DNA of 64,000 nucleotides from Acidobacteria bacterium SCN 69-37 (lineage in GTDB: Bacteria > Acidobacteriota > Vicinamibacteria > Vicinamibacterales > SCN-69-37): assembly GCA_001724025.1 (NCBI GenBank), contig MEDJ01000020.1, positions 124,001 through 188,000 on the forward strand. Direction: 5' to 3'. Each line of letters opens with the position of its first letter. Within the stretch, counting starts at the first letter, position 1. Shown here piece after piece: positions 1 to 11,548 of the stretch. Under the pieces are notes generated by a model. That model was given only the letters and a program-made list of their open reading frames with translations. It was not told the origin of the DNA and made no database searches. Both the position numbers and the translations under genes were made by a program.

Positions 1-218
1 TGGCGCACGTCCTGCGTGGTTGCGTCCTCGCCGCTGAGGAGCACGGTGCCCGAGTCCTGCGTTTCGAGGCCCGCGATGATCCGGAGCAGCGTCGTCTTGC
101 CGCAGCCCGACGGACCGAGGAGGGCGAAGAGTTCACCGCTCGCCACGGTGAAGCTCACGTCGCTGACCGCGACGAACGACCCGAAGCGCTTGTTCAGGTT
201 CCGGACTTCGATGCTCAT
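1..218 (-). CDS. cysA: Sulfate ABC transporter ATP-binding protein CysA (N-terminal part, cut by window edge)
   Basis: This is the ATPase subunit that would energise sulfate or thiosulfate import across the inner membrane. Only the first 72 codons are in the window. The protein starts [15 protein letters not shown] and contains a complete Walker A motif, GPSGCGKTT, followed by LLRIIAGLE, which is typical of the CysA/PotA branch of ABC ATPases. Its ATG overlaps the stop of cysW as ATGA, so the two are translationally coupled. The name rests on the preceding sbp, cysT and cysW genes, because the ATPase fragment alone would not fix the substrate. Confidence 0.9.
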   Translation of the reverse strand, partial: MSIEVRNLNKRFGSFVAVSDVSFTVASGELFALLGPSGCGKTTLLRIIAGLETQDSGTVLLSGEDATTQDVR

Positions 219-1099
219 AAGGGATCACCCGGGACCGCCATGGCCCGCTGCAGCCGTCGTTCGATCACGACCTTCAGCACGAGCGTGACGATGGCGAGGC
301 CGGCCAGCAGGGATGCGGCGGCGAAGGCGGCCTGGAACTGGTACTCGTTGTAGAGAATCTCGACGTGCAGGGGCAGCGTGTTCGTCTCGCCGCGGATCTT
401 GCCCGACACGACCGAGACGGCGCCGAATTCGCCCATCGCCCGCGCGTTGCACAGCAGGACGCCGTAGAGCAGGCCCCACTTGATGTTCGGCAGCGTCACG
501 CGCCGGAAGATCTGCAGGCCGCTGGCGCCGAGCACGCGCGCGGCCTCTTCTTCTTCGCGGCCCATCGCCTGCATGACCGGAATGATCTCGCGGGCCACGA
601 ACGGGAACGAGACGAAGACCGTGGCCAGCACGATCCCCGGCAACGCGAAGACGACGCGGATGTCGTGATCGGTCAGCCAGGGGCCGAGCCAGCCCTGGCG
701 ACCGAAGAGCAGGATGAAGACCAGTCCGGCAATGACGGGGGATACGGCGAACGGCAGATCGATCAACGTGAGCAGGATGTTCTTGCCGCGGAAGTCGAAC
801 TTCGCGATCGCCCACCCGGCCGAGACGCCGAACACCAGGTTGAGTGGCACCGCGACGGCCGCGGCCAGCAGGGTCAGGCGCAGCGCCGACAGCGCGTCGG
901 GCTGGAGGATGGCGGCAGCATACGCGCCCAAGCCGAACCGGAGGGCCTCGGTGAATACAGCCAGCAGCGGGACGAACAGGAACAGGACGAGAAACGCCAG
1001 CGCCACGGTCACGAGGCTCCAGCGAAGCCATCGCGGTTCCGTGAGGTGGGTGACGCGTCCCGATGTGCGCGCGCGTCGATGCGAAACAACTCCGGACAT
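215..1099 (-). CDS. cysW: Sulfate ABC transporter permease CysW
   Basis: This 294-residue inner-membrane permease is one half of the sulfate channel; CysT is the other. It has a basic N-terminus and then about six hydrophobic segments, the first near residues 28-50. The EAA-type cytoplasmic loop that contacts the ATPase is visible as [23 protein letters not shown], and a sulfate-permease-like stretch reads [15 protein letters not shown]. It lies 12 bases after cysT and its stop overlaps cysA, so it is the third gene of the sbp-cysT-cysW-cysA operon. Length and motifs are normal for the family. Confidence 0.93.
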   Translation of the reverse strand: MSGVVSHRRARTSGRVTHLTEPRWLRWSLVTVALAFLVLFLFVPLLAVFTEALRFGLGAYAAAILQPDALSALRLTLLAAAVAVPLNLVFGVSAGWAIAKFDFRGKNILLTLIDLPFAVSPVIAGLVFILLFGRQGWLGPWLTDHDIRVVFALPGIVLATVFVSFPFVAREIIPVMQAMGREEEEAARVLGASGLQIFRRVTLPNIKWGLLYGVLLCNARAMGEFGAVSVVSGKIRGETNTLPLHVEILYNEYQFQAAFAAASLLAGLAIVTLVLKVVIERRLQRAMAVPGDPL

Positions 1100-1111
1100 C
1101 GTCTCGGTTCC

Positions 1112-1942
1112 CTAGGTGGACAGGCGCCGGCCCGCCCACGACTGGAGGCCGTTGATGAGCAGCAGCAGGAGGAACGAGAGCAGCAGCAGCACGACGGCAA
1201 TGGCCGTGGCGCGCGCGTAATCGAACTGCTCGAGCTGCGTGATGATGAGCAGCGGCGTGATCTCCGTCCGCATCGGCATGTTGCCCGCGATGAAGACGAC
1301 CGATCCGTATTCGCCGACCGATCGGGCAAAGGCGAGCGCGAAGCCCGTCAGCCACGCCGGGGAGAGGTAGGGCAGGACGACCCGGCCGAGCACCTGCCAG
1401 CGCGTGGCACCGAGGCTCGAGGCGGCTTCCTCGATTTCCAGATCCAGATCGTCGATGACCGGCTGCAGCGTGCGGACCACGAACGGCAGGCCGATGAAGA
1501 CCAGGGCCAGCGTGATCCCGAGCGGGGTGAAGGCCACGGTGATGCCCCACGCGGCGAGGTGTCGGCCAAGCCAGCCGCCTGGCGCGTAGAGTGTCGTCAA
1601 TGTGATGCCGGCGACAGCCGTGGGCAACGCGAATGGCAGATCGATCAACGCGTCGATGACCCGCTGGCCCGGCAGCCGGTAGCGCGTCAGGACCCAGGCG
1701 ACGACGAGGCCGAACACCGCGTTGATCGCCGCGGCCGCCAGGGCCGCGCCCAGACTCAGCCGGTACGAGGCCAGGACGCGCGGGTCGGTGACCGTCGCCT
1801 GGAACACCGACCAGCCGAGCTCCCAGGAGCGGATCGGCAGCGTCAGCAGCGGCAGCAGCACGATCAGCACCAGATAGAAGATCGTGTAGCCCATCGTCAG
1901 CCGGAAGCCCGGCAGGACCGTATGGCGGCGCGTGCGGACCAT
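1112..1942 (-). CDS. cysT: Sulfate ABC transporter permease CysT (CysU)
   Basis: This 276-residue inner-membrane permease pairs with CysW. The start is placed at MVRTRRHTVLPGF, four bases after the sbp stop. The same frame stays open for 88 more codons upstream, but that part lies inside sbp and has no membrane-protein character. Family signatures are the EEAASSLGATRWQVLGRVV loop near residue 175 and ARSVGEYGSVVFIAGN near residue 210. The repeated LIDLPFA motif matches the equivalent segment of CysW ([11 protein letters not shown]), as expected for paired permeases. Confidence 0.92.
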   Translation of the reverse strand: MVRTRRHTVLPGFRLTMGYTIFYLVLIVLLPLLTLPIRSWELGWSVFQATVTDPRVLASYRLSLGAALAAAAINAVFGLVVAWVLTRYRLPGQRVIDALIDLPFALPTAVAGITLTTLYAPGGWLGRHLAAWGITVAFTPLGITLALVFIGLPFVVRTLQPVIDDLDLEIEEAASSLGATRWQVLGRVVLPYLSPAWLTGFALAFARSVGEYGSVVFIAGNMPMRTEITPLLIITQLEQFDYARATAIAVVLLLLSFLLLLLINGLQSWAGRRLST

Positions 1943-1946
1943 GTGG

Positions 1947-2966
1947 CTAGCGTCCCCCCGGCCTGTAGATCTGATCGAAGATGCCGCCGTCGGCGAAGTG
2001 GGTGCGCTGCGCCGTCTGCCAGCCGCCGAAGACCTCGTCGATCGTGAAGAGCGAGAGATCCGCGAACGCGCCGGGGAACTCCGCGAGGATCTCGGGACGG
2101 CGCGGTCGATAGTGGTGGCGTGCGGCAATCCGCTGGCCGTCGGTCGTGTAGAGATACTGGAGATACGCTTCGGCGAGCGGCCGGGAGCCGCGGCGGTCGA
2201 CGACATCGTCGACGACGGCGACCGGTGGCTCGGCGAGGATGCTCACGGTCGGCACGACGATCTCGACCGCGCCCTTCGATTCCTCGATGGCGAGATACGC
2301 TTCGTTTTCCCAGGACAGGAGCACGTCGCCGATCCCGCGCTGCACGAACGTGGTCGTGGCCCCGCGCGCGCCGGAATCGAGCACCAGGACGTTGCCGTAG
2401 AGCCGGCTGACGAACGCGCGGGCCGAGGCCTCGGTGCCGCCGGGCTGCCGCAGGGCCGCGCCCCACGCCGCCAGGTAGTTCCACCGCGCGCCGCCCGACG
2501 TCTTCGGGTTGGGCGTGACGACGCCGATGCCGGGCTGACCCAGGTCTGCCCAGTCGCGGATGCCCTTCGGGTTGCCCTTGCGCACGAGGAAGACGATGGT
2601 CGACGTGTAGGGCGTGCTGTTGTCAGGCAGGCGTGTCTGCCAGGCGGGATCGATGAGGCCGGTGCCGGCAATCGCATCGATGTCGTAGGCCAGCGCGAGC
2701 GTGACGACATCAGCCGCCAGGCCGTCGATGACCGCGCGTGCCTGTGCGCCGGCGCCACCGTGCGACTGGCGGATGGTCACGTCCTGGCCGGTGCGCGCCT
2801 TCCAGTCGGCGGCGAACGCCTTGTCGACCTCGACGTACAGCTCGCGCGTCGGGTCGTACGACACGTTGAGCATGTCCGTCGGGGCCGAGTCGGGCGCGCT
2901 CCGGGCGCACGCCACCAGGAGGGCGGCGCACACGAGGGCGAAGACTGACGTCGAGACACGGATCAC
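1947..2966 (-). CDS. sbp: Sulfate-binding lipoprotein (Sbp/CysP family)
   Basis: This 339-residue periplasmic substrate-binding protein delivers sulfate to the CysTWA importer. The N-terminus is a signal peptide ending in a lipobox, LLVACARS, so it is probably a membrane-anchored lipoprotein rather than the free periplasmic protein of enterobacteria. Typical Sbp motifs follow: [43 protein letters not shown], and [17 protein letters not shown]. It is the first gene of the operon. The roughly 270 bases upstream hold no gene, and I recognise no regulator site or riboswitch there. Confidence 0.95.
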   Translation of the reverse strand: MIRVSTSVFALVCAALLVACARSAPDSAPTDMLNVSYDPTRELYVEVDKAFAADWKARTGQDVTIRQSHGGAGAQARAVIDGLAADVVTLALAYDIDAIAGTGLIDPAWQTRLPDNSTPYTSTIVFLVRKGNPKGIRDWADLGQPGIGVVTPNPKTSGGARWNYLAAWGAALRQPGGTEASARAFVSRLYGNVLVLDSGARGATTTFVQRGIGDVLLSWENEAYLAIEESKGAVEIVVPTVSILAEPPVAVVDDVVDRRGSRPLAEAYLQYLYTTDGQRIAARHHYRPRRPEILAEFPGAFADLSLFTIDEVFGGWQTAQRTHFADGGIFDQIYRPGGR

Positions 2967-3237
2967 GATGAAGGCTCCTGACGGTGCAACAGCAGGGAAA
3001 CGCGCAGACCGCGGGCATGCGCCCAGGCGGGTCGAGGCGATGACGAGGGCCGACGATGAACGGGGAAACCGGGGGCAGCTGTCAGGGCAGCGTCCGGCCG
3101 TCCGCGATCGTCGGCACCCTACACGCGCAACGACACGGGGTCGTGGCGGTCACGGGGCGACAACAGCAGCGGACGCACGGCATACGTTCCGCGTTTCTAT
3201 CACGGCGACGGGCCGGGTTGTCAACAGGATCGTGGGG

Positions 3238-3630
3238 TCAGCGCGCGGGGGACGGCGCCCCGCCGGTCGGCACGTCGTGCACGACCACGGTGATTTCGCC
3301 CGACTTGATGTATCCGAGTTCCTCGCGGATCGTGCGCTCGATCGTGTCCGGATCCGACTCGAGCCGCAGCCGCTCGGCGTGCAGGCGCTGGTTCTCGTAC
3401 CGGAGGTCGGCCAGGGTGTGCTGGAGAGCGACCTCGCTGTGTTGCAGCCGGAGGGTGGCCAGATAGCCGTTCTCGCCGACCAGGGCGTTGACGAGCAGGA
3501 TGAGGGCGCCGGCGACGAGGATCCAGGTGAACATCCGACGACGGCGGCCGCGGCTGTCGGTCGTGGCCGCGCGCGATCGTACCCGGACCCGTGGAGGGGC
3601 GGGACGCGGCGGGACAACGGGATCAGGCAT
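3238..3630 (-). CDS. DivIC/FtsB-like septum formation initiator protein
   Basis: This small bitopic membrane protein of 130 residues probably belongs to the divisome bridging complex (FtsB/DivIC family). After a basic, proline-rich cytoplasmic tail there is one membrane segment, MFTWILVAGALILLVNALVG (residues 33-52). Next comes a periplasmic coiled coil, roughly residues 58-95, rich in L, E and R, and then the family-like ending DTIERTIREELGYIKSGEI. It is transcribed away from cutA, with a 54-base divergent gap. The coding frame is open far upstream, but that extension lies antisense to other genes and is rejected. Confidence 0.85.
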   Translation of the reverse strand: MPDPVVPPRPAPPRVRVRSRAATTDSRGRRRRMFTWILVAGALILLVNALVGENGYLATLRLQHSEVALQHTLADLRYENQRLHAERLRLESDPDTIERTIREELGYIKSGEITVVVHDVPTGGAPSPAR

Positions 3631-3684
3631 GGACTGTCCTGTTGTATCAGGTTCACTGCGGCCGTACAAGGAGAAAATGATCCG

Positions 3685-4017
3685 ATGACCGATGTCGTGC
3701 TCGTGATGACCACCCTGCCCGGCGACGTCGACGCCAGTGCGCTTGCACAGGACGTCGTGGCCTCGGGCCTGGCCGCCTGCGTCAGCATCCTGCCGGGCAT
3801 CCGATCCGTCTACACCTGGAACGGCGTCCCGCAGATCGACCAGGAGCAGCAACTCGTCATCAAGACCACGGACGAGCAGGTCGACTCGTTGTGGGAGATG
3901 GTGCGGGCGCGTCATCCGTACGAGACGCCCGAGTTCCTCGTCCTGCCGGTCATCGACGGGAGTGAAGACTACCTGCGATGGGTGGAGACGAGCGTGGGGC
4001 CGCGTCCCGAATCGTGA
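3685..4017 (+). CDS. cutA: Divalent-cation tolerance protein CutA
   Basis: This 110-residue protein of the CutA1 family forms very stable trimers in other organisms. Its role in copper tolerance is debated, so the name does not prove a function. The family signatures are clear: VLVMTTLPGDVDASALAQ at the N-terminus, GLAACVSILPGIRSVYTWNG, a Q-rich edge strand, and RHPYETPEFLVLPV near residues 76-89. A good ribosome-binding site (AAGGAG at 3668-3673) precedes the ATG. An in-frame extension upstream would have no such site and is not used. Confidence 0.95.
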   Translation: MTDVVLVMTTLPGDVDASALAQDVVASGLAACVSILPGIRSVYTWNGVPQIDQEQQLVIKTTDEQVDSLWEMVRARHPYETPEFLVLPVIDGSEDYLRWVETSVGPRPES

Positions 4018-4028
4018 TGAACGCTCTG

Positions 4029-4034
4029 GTATGA
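4029..4034 (+). promoter_or_regulatory. Candidate -10 element, very short leader
   Basis: TATGAT lies 13 bases before the GTG of the phosphatase gene at 4048. Transcription would start around 4041, leaving almost no 5' leader. No convincing -35 is visible. This is one of several such arrangements in the window. Confidence 0.35.
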
Positions 4035-4047
4035 TGCGCACGCTCGC

Positions 4048-6159
4048 GTGACGACTCCACCGACAGGTTCGTCGACCCGGTGGTCGCCCGGCCGGCCCGC
4101 AGGCCCCGCCGACCTGCCAGCCGGATCCGCGGCGCCGCCGCTCGAACTGGGAGCCCTCTGGCGCTCGGGGCCCGGCCGGCTCGTCTCCATCGCCTCTGTC
4201 GCGCTGGCCGTCCTGCTGACGCTCGGCTTCGTGGTCGCGCTCCCGCACGGCCTCGAGGTCATCCGGCGCATCGTCTGGATTTCGTGGCTCGTGGGCGTGG
4301 CCTGGCTGGCGGGGCTCGTCCTGATCCGCAATCGCCACGCGCTGCTGTGGCGCGTGCGCCGCAAGCTGCTCCTCTCGTACGTCTTCTTCGGCGTCGTGCC
4401 CGTCGCGTTGGTGCTGGCCTTCGGCCTGGCCGCGTCCGTGCTGCTCTACGTCACCGTCGCGAAGTACGTCTTCCTCGAGAACTACGCGGACACGACGCGC
4501 GTGGTCCGCGACATTGCCGAGACCACGGCGATCGAGAGCAGCCGGACGCCGGCGCTCGCCGCCGGGCTCGCGCGTCGCTACGACAACCTGCGGAACCGGT
4601 ATCCGGGACTCTCGCTCGCACTGTTGCCAGGGCCAGGCGCTGTAACCGGCGCCGAGGTACTGACGGCCGGAGCCTGGGCGCACGCGGCCGCGCCAGCCGT
4701 ACTGCCGGCATGGGTGACGGGGCGCGACGGTCTGGCCACGACCATCGTCCTGCCCGCCGGAGCCGCGGCCGGGCCGCGGCTGGTCATCAGGGCCGTCGTG
4801 CCGACAACCGATCGGACGCGCGTGGCCGTTGTGGATCTGCCCGTCGACGAGAGGTTCGTGGCGGCGCTCAAGGCCGAAACCGGCATGACGGTCGCCGGCG
4901 TCTCGACCGCCGGCTGCGAGACGGGTGAACAGGCCGGGCCTGTCGAACCGACGGCCGCAGCGGGCGACGGCAGTACGCTGTTTCGCGAGACGGTCGCGTT
5001 CTTCGACTGCACGGCGTGGTCGACGGGCGAGGTCGGGCGCGTGTCGGTGGACCTGGTGGCTCCCGTACGCGATCTCTACGCGAACCTGGCCGCTTTCAAC
5101 CTGTCGCCCGACGCCGGCTCGCCGGCCAACTGGGCCTCGGTGCTGCTGCAGCTGCTCTGGCTGCTCGGCGTGCTGTTCCTGATCATCCAGGCGTCGGCCA
5201 TCGTGATGGGCGCGCTGCTCGCGAAGTCGATCACGTCGGCGGTCCACGAGCTGTTCGAGGGAACCGAGCGCGTGCGGCTCGGCGATTTCGCCCACCGCAT
5301 CCGCATCGAATCGGGCGATCAGCTCGGGGCGCTGGCCGGATCGTTCAACAGGATGAGCGAGAGCATCGAGCGGCTGCTGCACGTGCAGCGCGAGAAGCAG
5401 CGGCTCGACGACGAGCTGCGGATCGCACGCGAGATCCAGAAGTCCCTGCTGCCGGTGCGGCCGCCGGTCGTTGCGGGACTCGATATTGCGGACTACTGCG
5501 AACCGGCGCGCGAGGTGGGGGGCGATTACTACGACTTCTTCCCGATCGGCGCGCGACAGGTCGGCGTGCTGGTCGCCGACGTGTCGGGCAAGGGCACGTC
5601 GGCCGCGCTCTACATGGCCGAGCTCAAGGGCATCATGCTCGCGCTCAGCCGCGCCGGACGGTCGCCGCGCGGCGTGCTCCTCGAGGTGAACCGGCTGTTG
5701 GCCGATCACCTCGACAACCGCAGCTTCATCACGATGACTTACGCGGTCATCGATCTGGAGCGTCGTGACCTGACCCTGGCCAGGGCCGGACACACACCGT
5801 TGATCCACGTGTCGGGCACGACGACCGACGTCGTGCTGCCCGAGGGGATCGTCTTGGGCCTGCGCGTGCCCGGCGCCGCGGAGAAATTCGAGGCCGTGCT
5901 CGAGGAGCAACGGCGACCGCTCGTGGCCGGCGACGTGCTCGTGCTCTACACTGACGGCGTCAGCGACGCGACGAGTCCCGACGGCCGGCTGTTCGGCGAC
6001 GAGGCGCTGGCGGACGTCGTGGCGGCCAACCGCGAACTGAGCGCGGCCGGTATCCGCGAACGCGTGGTCCGCGACGTGACGGCGTTCGTCGACGGCGCCG
6101 ACGCGCACGACGATATGACGATGGTGGTGATGCGGGTGGTCGAGGCAGACGAGGCGTGA
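4048..6159 (+). CDS. HAMP-domain SpoIIE/PP2C-family serine phosphatase, membrane-bound
   Basis: A 703-residue RsbU-like phosphatase likely to dephosphorylate an anti-sigma-factor antagonist in a partner-switching pathway. Residues 1-35 are a proline-rich lead. Three hydrophobic segments follow (about 45-65, 72-92 and 105-130), then an extracytoplasmic sensor region of about 220 residues with no recognised domain. A fourth membrane segment near 370 leads into a HAMP domain (TERVRLGDFAHRIRIESGDQLGAL) and the catalytic domain. Metal-binding PP2C motifs are intact: EVGGDYYDFF (about 490), VADVSGKG (about 509), YTDGVSDA and DAHDDMTMVV. Translation begins at GTG. The next gene starts at its stop codon, so the two are probably co-transcribed. 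No STAS or anti-sigma partner is nearby. Confidence 0.92.
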   Translation: MTTPPTGSSTRWSPGRPAGPADLPAGSAAPPLELGALWRSGPGRLVSIASVALAVLLTLGFVVALPHGLEVIRRIVWISWLVGVAWLAGLVLIRNRHALLWRVRRKLLLSYVFFGVVPVALVLAFGLAASVLLYVTVAKYVFLENYADTTRVVRDIAETTAIESSRTPALAAGLARRYDNLRNRYPGLSLALLPGPGAVTGAEVLTAGAWAHAAAPAVLPAWVTGRDGLATTIVLPAGAAAGPRLVIRAVVPTTDRTRVAVVDLPVDERFVAALKAETGMTVAGVSTAGCETGEQAGPVEPTAAAGDGSTLFRETVAFFDCTAWSTGEVGRVSVDLVAPVRDLYANLAAFNLSPDAGSPANWASVLLQLLWLLGVLFLIIQASAIVMGALLAKSITSAVHELFEGTERVRLGDFAHRIRIESGDQLGALAGSFNRMSESIERLLHVQREKQRLDDELRIAREIQKSLLPVRPPVVAGLDIADYCEPAREVGGDYYDFFPIGARQVGVLVADVSGKGTSAALYMAELKGIMLALSRAGRSPRGVLLEVNRLLADHLDNRSFITMTYAVIDLERRDLTLARAGHTPLIHVSGTTTDVVLPEGIVLGLRVPGAAEKFEAVLEEQRRPLVAGDVLVLYTDGVSDATSPDGRLFGDEALADVVAANRELSAAGIRERVVRDVTAFVDGADAHDDMTMVVMRVVEADEA

Positions 6160-7154
6160 TGGCAGAGACCGGGGACCACCCACTCGTGGAGGTCTTTCGA
6201 TCGCATGCGTCGATCGAAGTGGCCGTCGTCCGCGGGCTGCTGGCCGCGCATCGGATCGATTCGATCGTGTCGTCCGCACTCTCACCGAGCGTGTTCCCGC
6301 TGGCGTTCGGTCAGGCCGAGTTCCGCGTGAGCGTGGTCGCCGGCCTGGCCACGCGGGCCAGGGACGTGATTGCCGGCCATCTCGACGAGGTGGCGGCTGC
6401 CGAGGTCCGGCGTCTCAGCGAGACGCTCGGGCCGCTCGAGAAGACGCTCGGCTACGCGTTTCGCGATCTCGGCCTGCTCGAGCATGCGCTGACGCACAGG
6501 TCGCGCGCGCACGAGGACGCCTCGGGCGGCGTGATCGACAACGAGTCGCTCGAGTTCCTCGGGGACGCGGTACTCGGGTTCGTCGTGGCCGACCTGCTGT
6601 TCACGCGTTTCCCGACGCACAGCGAGGGCTACAAGTCCAAGGTCAAGGCCGGCATTGTCTCGGCCGCGTCGCTGGCACGGCTGGCCGAGGAAATCGACCT
6701 GGGCCGTTTCATCCTGCTGGGACGCGGCGAGGAGAAGACGGGCGGGCGCCACAAGCAGGCCATTCTTGCGGACGGATTCGAAGCCGTCATTGCCGCGGTG
6801 TACCTGGACGGCGGCATCGAGGCCGCACGCGAGTTCATCGTTTCGCGGATGGATCCGCTGATCGTCCTGGCCGGTGAGCAGGCGGCCGAGGCCTCGTTCA
6901 CGGCTGACTGGAAATCGGCCCTGCAGGAGTGGCTGCAGGCCGAGGGCCGCGGCCTGCCGACCTATAGGCTCGCGTCGGCCGACGGTCCCGATCACCGCAA
7001 GCGATTCGTCGTCGACCTGCTGGTGGGCGGGGAAGTGGTGGCGAACGGGGAAGGCCGCGCGAAGAAGGAAGCCGAGCAGTTGGCTGCGCGCGAGGCCCTC
7101 AGACGCCTGCGTCCGGCCGCCGACTCGACGACGCCCCCGGAGGCGGGTGCACCG

Positions 7155-7178
<24 letters not shown>
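6159..7178 (+). CDS. rnc: Ribonuclease III with extra N-terminal DUF2007-like domain
   Basis: This double-strand-specific endoribonuclease processes rRNA and other structured RNAs. The RNase III catalytic domain begins near residue 84 (LEKTLGYAFRDLGLLEHALTHRS). The signature NESLEFLGDAVL is at about 128-139 and a second acidic site lies in DGFEAVIAAVYLDGG. The double-stranded RNA-binding domain runs from about residue 250 to 315. Residues 1-80 are not part of a normal RNase III. They read VEVFRSHASIEVAVVRGLLAAHRI and QAEFRVSVVAGLATRARDVIAGHL, which resembles DUF2007 'putative signal-transducing' domains. The ATG overlaps the previous stop (TGATG). The last 24 bases overlap the convergent ATPase gene. 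Confidence 0.93.
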
Positions 7179-9757
<2,579 letters not shown>

Positions 9758-9794
9758 GCCGGTCGAATCCGGACGCCGACGACACGTCCCCCAG

Positions 9795-9836
9795 AAACGC
9801 CAGAAGCCGGACGCGAGGTCCGGCTTCTGGCGTTTT
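9795..9836. terminator. Bidirectional rho-independent terminator
   Basis: A perfect 18-base stem (AAACGCCAGAAGCCGGAC, a five-base loop, then its complement) has a T-run on the plus strand and an A-run that becomes a T-run on the minus strand. It lies between the convergent purA and bacilliredoxin genes and can terminate both. It is the clearest intrinsic terminator in the window. Confidence 0.93.
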
Positions 9837-9854
9837 CGTGTGTCTGGATGGATC

Positions 9855-10292
9855 TTACTGGGCTGGCGTGCCGGCCGGGGCGCAGTACTTGTCGAAGGCC
9901 AGCGTCAGCAGGTCGGCGATCGACTCGGCCGACCGTGACTCGATATCGCGGCGCTCCACCATGTAGAGCACCTGTCCGTCGCGCAGGAGCGCGATGGACG
10001 GCGACGACGGCGCAAAGCCGGTGAAGTATTCGCGGGCGCGCGCCGTGGCCTCGACGTCGGCACCGGCGAACACGGTGGCCAGCGTGTCGGGCGTGTGCTC
10101 GTGCTGCAGGGCCATCGCGATACCCGGTCGTGCCTTGCCCGCCGCGCAGCCGCAGACGGAGTTGACCACCAGCATCGTGACGCCCGGCGCCTTCACCACG
10201 GCATCGACGTCTTCTGGCGTACGACATTCACGCGCGCCAACGGCCGTGAGTTCTTCGCGCATCGGGGCAATCAGGTATTCGGGATAAGGCAT
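9855..10292 (-). CDS. BrxA/BrxB-family bacilliredoxin (YphP/YqiW-like)
   Basis: A 145-residue thioredoxin-fold protein of the family that removes bacillithiol or similar thiols from protein cysteines in Bacillus. The hallmark active site is CGC, seen in TMLVVNSVCGCAAGKARPG (about residues 39-57). The N-terminus MPYPEYLIAPMREELTAVG and the segment YFTGFAPSSPSIALLRDGQVLYMVERRDIE also fit. Whether this organism makes bacillithiol cannot be judged from the window. A ribosome-binding site, GGAGG, lies about ten bases before the ATG. It is followed by the bidirectional terminator, and is either a single gene or the second after the small unknown upstream. Confidence 0.9.
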   Translation of the reverse strand: MPYPEYLIAPMREELTAVGARECRTPEDVDAVVKAPGVTMLVVNSVCGCAAGKARPGIAMALQHEHTPDTLATVFAGADVEATARAREYFTGFAPSSPSIALLRDGQVLYMVERRDIESRSAESIADLLTLAFDKYCAPAGTPAQ

Positions 10293-10340
10293 GGATGAAC
10301 GACCTCCAACGATCAGTATGACACGGGGCTCCCGGCCTTC

Positions 10341-10625
10341 CTAAGGTGCGGTGTGCGACCGCGTGTGGAAGCCGGCTTCCTCGAGCGTCCGGCGGACGTC
10401 CTCGAACATCTGTCGGACCGGTCCCTCGTCGCCCTCGATGCGGAGCAGCCTGTCGACCGAGTACATGCGGAAGCGGATGGCTTCCATGTGGAAGGCGGCG
10501 ACGGCGCGGCGCAACGCCTGGGTTTCCTCGACGATGCGATCGCGATGGATCCCGGGCGGCAGAGCCTCCAGCGTGGGCAACAGGCGGTCGAGGATGGCCA
10601 GCGAAGCACTCGTGCGGTCGGACAT
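10341..10625 (-). CDS. Small conserved-looking protein of unknown function
   Basis: This 94-residue soluble protein has no recognised domain. It is charged and largely helical in appearance (SLAILDRLLPTLEALPPGIHRDRIVEETQALRRAV, then VDRLLRIEGDEGPVRQMFEDVRRTLEEAGF), with no signal peptide or cysteine. An AGGAGAG ribosome-binding site is correctly placed before the ATG, which is the main support for it being real. It lies between pstA and the bacilliredoxin gene on the same strand. The position where pstB and phoU usually occur is taken by this gene, but it resembles neither. Confidence 0.65.
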   Translation of the reverse strand: MSDRTSASLAILDRLLPTLEALPPGIHRDRIVEETQALRRAVAAFHMEAIRFRMYSVDRLLRIEGDEGPVRQMFEDVRRTLEEAGFHTRSHTAP

Positions 10626-10696
10626 GGAACAACACTCTCCTGGAACGGGCATCGCCCGGGGGCGCGCGCCTCCCAGAATAAACGATCCAGACCGGA

Positions 10697-11548
10697 TCAT
10701 CGCCGGTGCATGCGTTCGAGCCGCCGCGTGGCGAGACGGGCCAGCAGAGAGCAGATCAGGATGATCGTGACGAGCACGAGGGCGCCGGCCCAGGCCTGCC
10801 GGTGCCAGTCCGCGTACGGGGAAATGGCGTACGCGTAGACCTGCACGGTCAGGGCGCCGATCGGCTGCGTCAGGTCCGTCGACCAGAAGCGGTTGCCGAA
10901 CGCGGTGAACAGCAGGGGCGCGGTCTCGCCGGCAATGCGCGCCAGCGCCAGCATGATGCCGGTGACGATGCCGGGCAGCGCTGCCGGCAGCACGACGGTC
11001 ATCACGGCCCGGCCGCGCGTGGCGCCGAGCGCCGGCGCGCCCTCGCGCAGCGATCGCGGCACCAGTCGCAGCAACTCCTCGGTGGTGCGCGTGATGATCG
11101 GGATCATCATCACGCCCAGGGCGATCCCACCGGCCATCGCCGAGAACCGGCCGAAGGGCAGTACAGCGATCGCGTAGACGAAGACGCCGATGACGATCGA
11201 CGGCACGCCATTGAGCGTGTCGGCCGCGAAACGCACGAGCGGCGCAAGCCGGGCCTGCGGATACTCGACCACGAACACGCCGCTCAGGATGCCGATCGGG
11301 ATGGCCACGAGTGCGCCCAGTCCGCACAGGATCAGCGTCCCGACGATGGCGTTGCCCATGCCGCCGCCGGCCTCGCCGACGGGCCGGGGCGTCTCGGTGA
11401 AGAACTCGACGTTCAATGCCTGCACGCCTTGCGACACCACGAAGAACAGGACGAAGGCCAGCGGCACGAGCGCGACGAGGACGGACGCCACCGACAGGCC
11501 GGTCATGGTGGCCGACAGGGCGCGACGACGGGTATCGCGGGTGATCAT
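10697..11548 (-). CDS. pstA: Phosphate ABC transporter permease PstA
   Basis: This inner-membrane permease of 283 residues forms the phosphate channel with PstC. About six hydrophobic segments are visible. The conserved GVPSIVIGVFVYAIAV segment and the ATPase-contacting loop SLREGAPALGATRGRAVMTVVLP are both present, as is ARIAGETAPLLFTAFGNRFW, a PstA hallmark. The start MITRDTRRR overlaps the pstC stop as ATGA. It is the last gene of the visible pst operon; no pstB or phoU follows in the window. Confidence 0.95.
   Translation of the reverse strand: MITRDTRRRALSATMTGLSVASVLVALVPLAFVLFFVVSQGVQALNVEFFTETPRPVGEAGGGMGNAIVGTLILCGLGALVAIPIGILSGVFVVEYPQARLAPLVRFAADTLNGVPSIVIGVFVYAIAVLPFGRFSAMAGGIALGVMMIPIITRTTEELLRLVPRSLREGAPALGATRGRAVMTVVLPAALPGIVTGIMLALARIAGETAPLLFTAFGNRFWSTDLTQPIGALTVQVYAYAISPYADWHRQAWAGALVLVTIILICSLLARLATRRLERMHRR

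Noticed and set aside
2967-3237. Possible sulfur or SAM riboswitch before the sulfate operon
   Set aside because: I looked for a conserved SAM-type core and a following terminator and recognised neither. The region is plain GC-rich sequence.
3238-6285. Minus-strand open frame of over 1000 codons through the phosphatase region
   Set aside because: Only the last 130 codons encode a recognisable protein. The rest is antisense to the phosphatase and has Arg/His/Asp-rich shadow composition caused by high GC in the codon third position.
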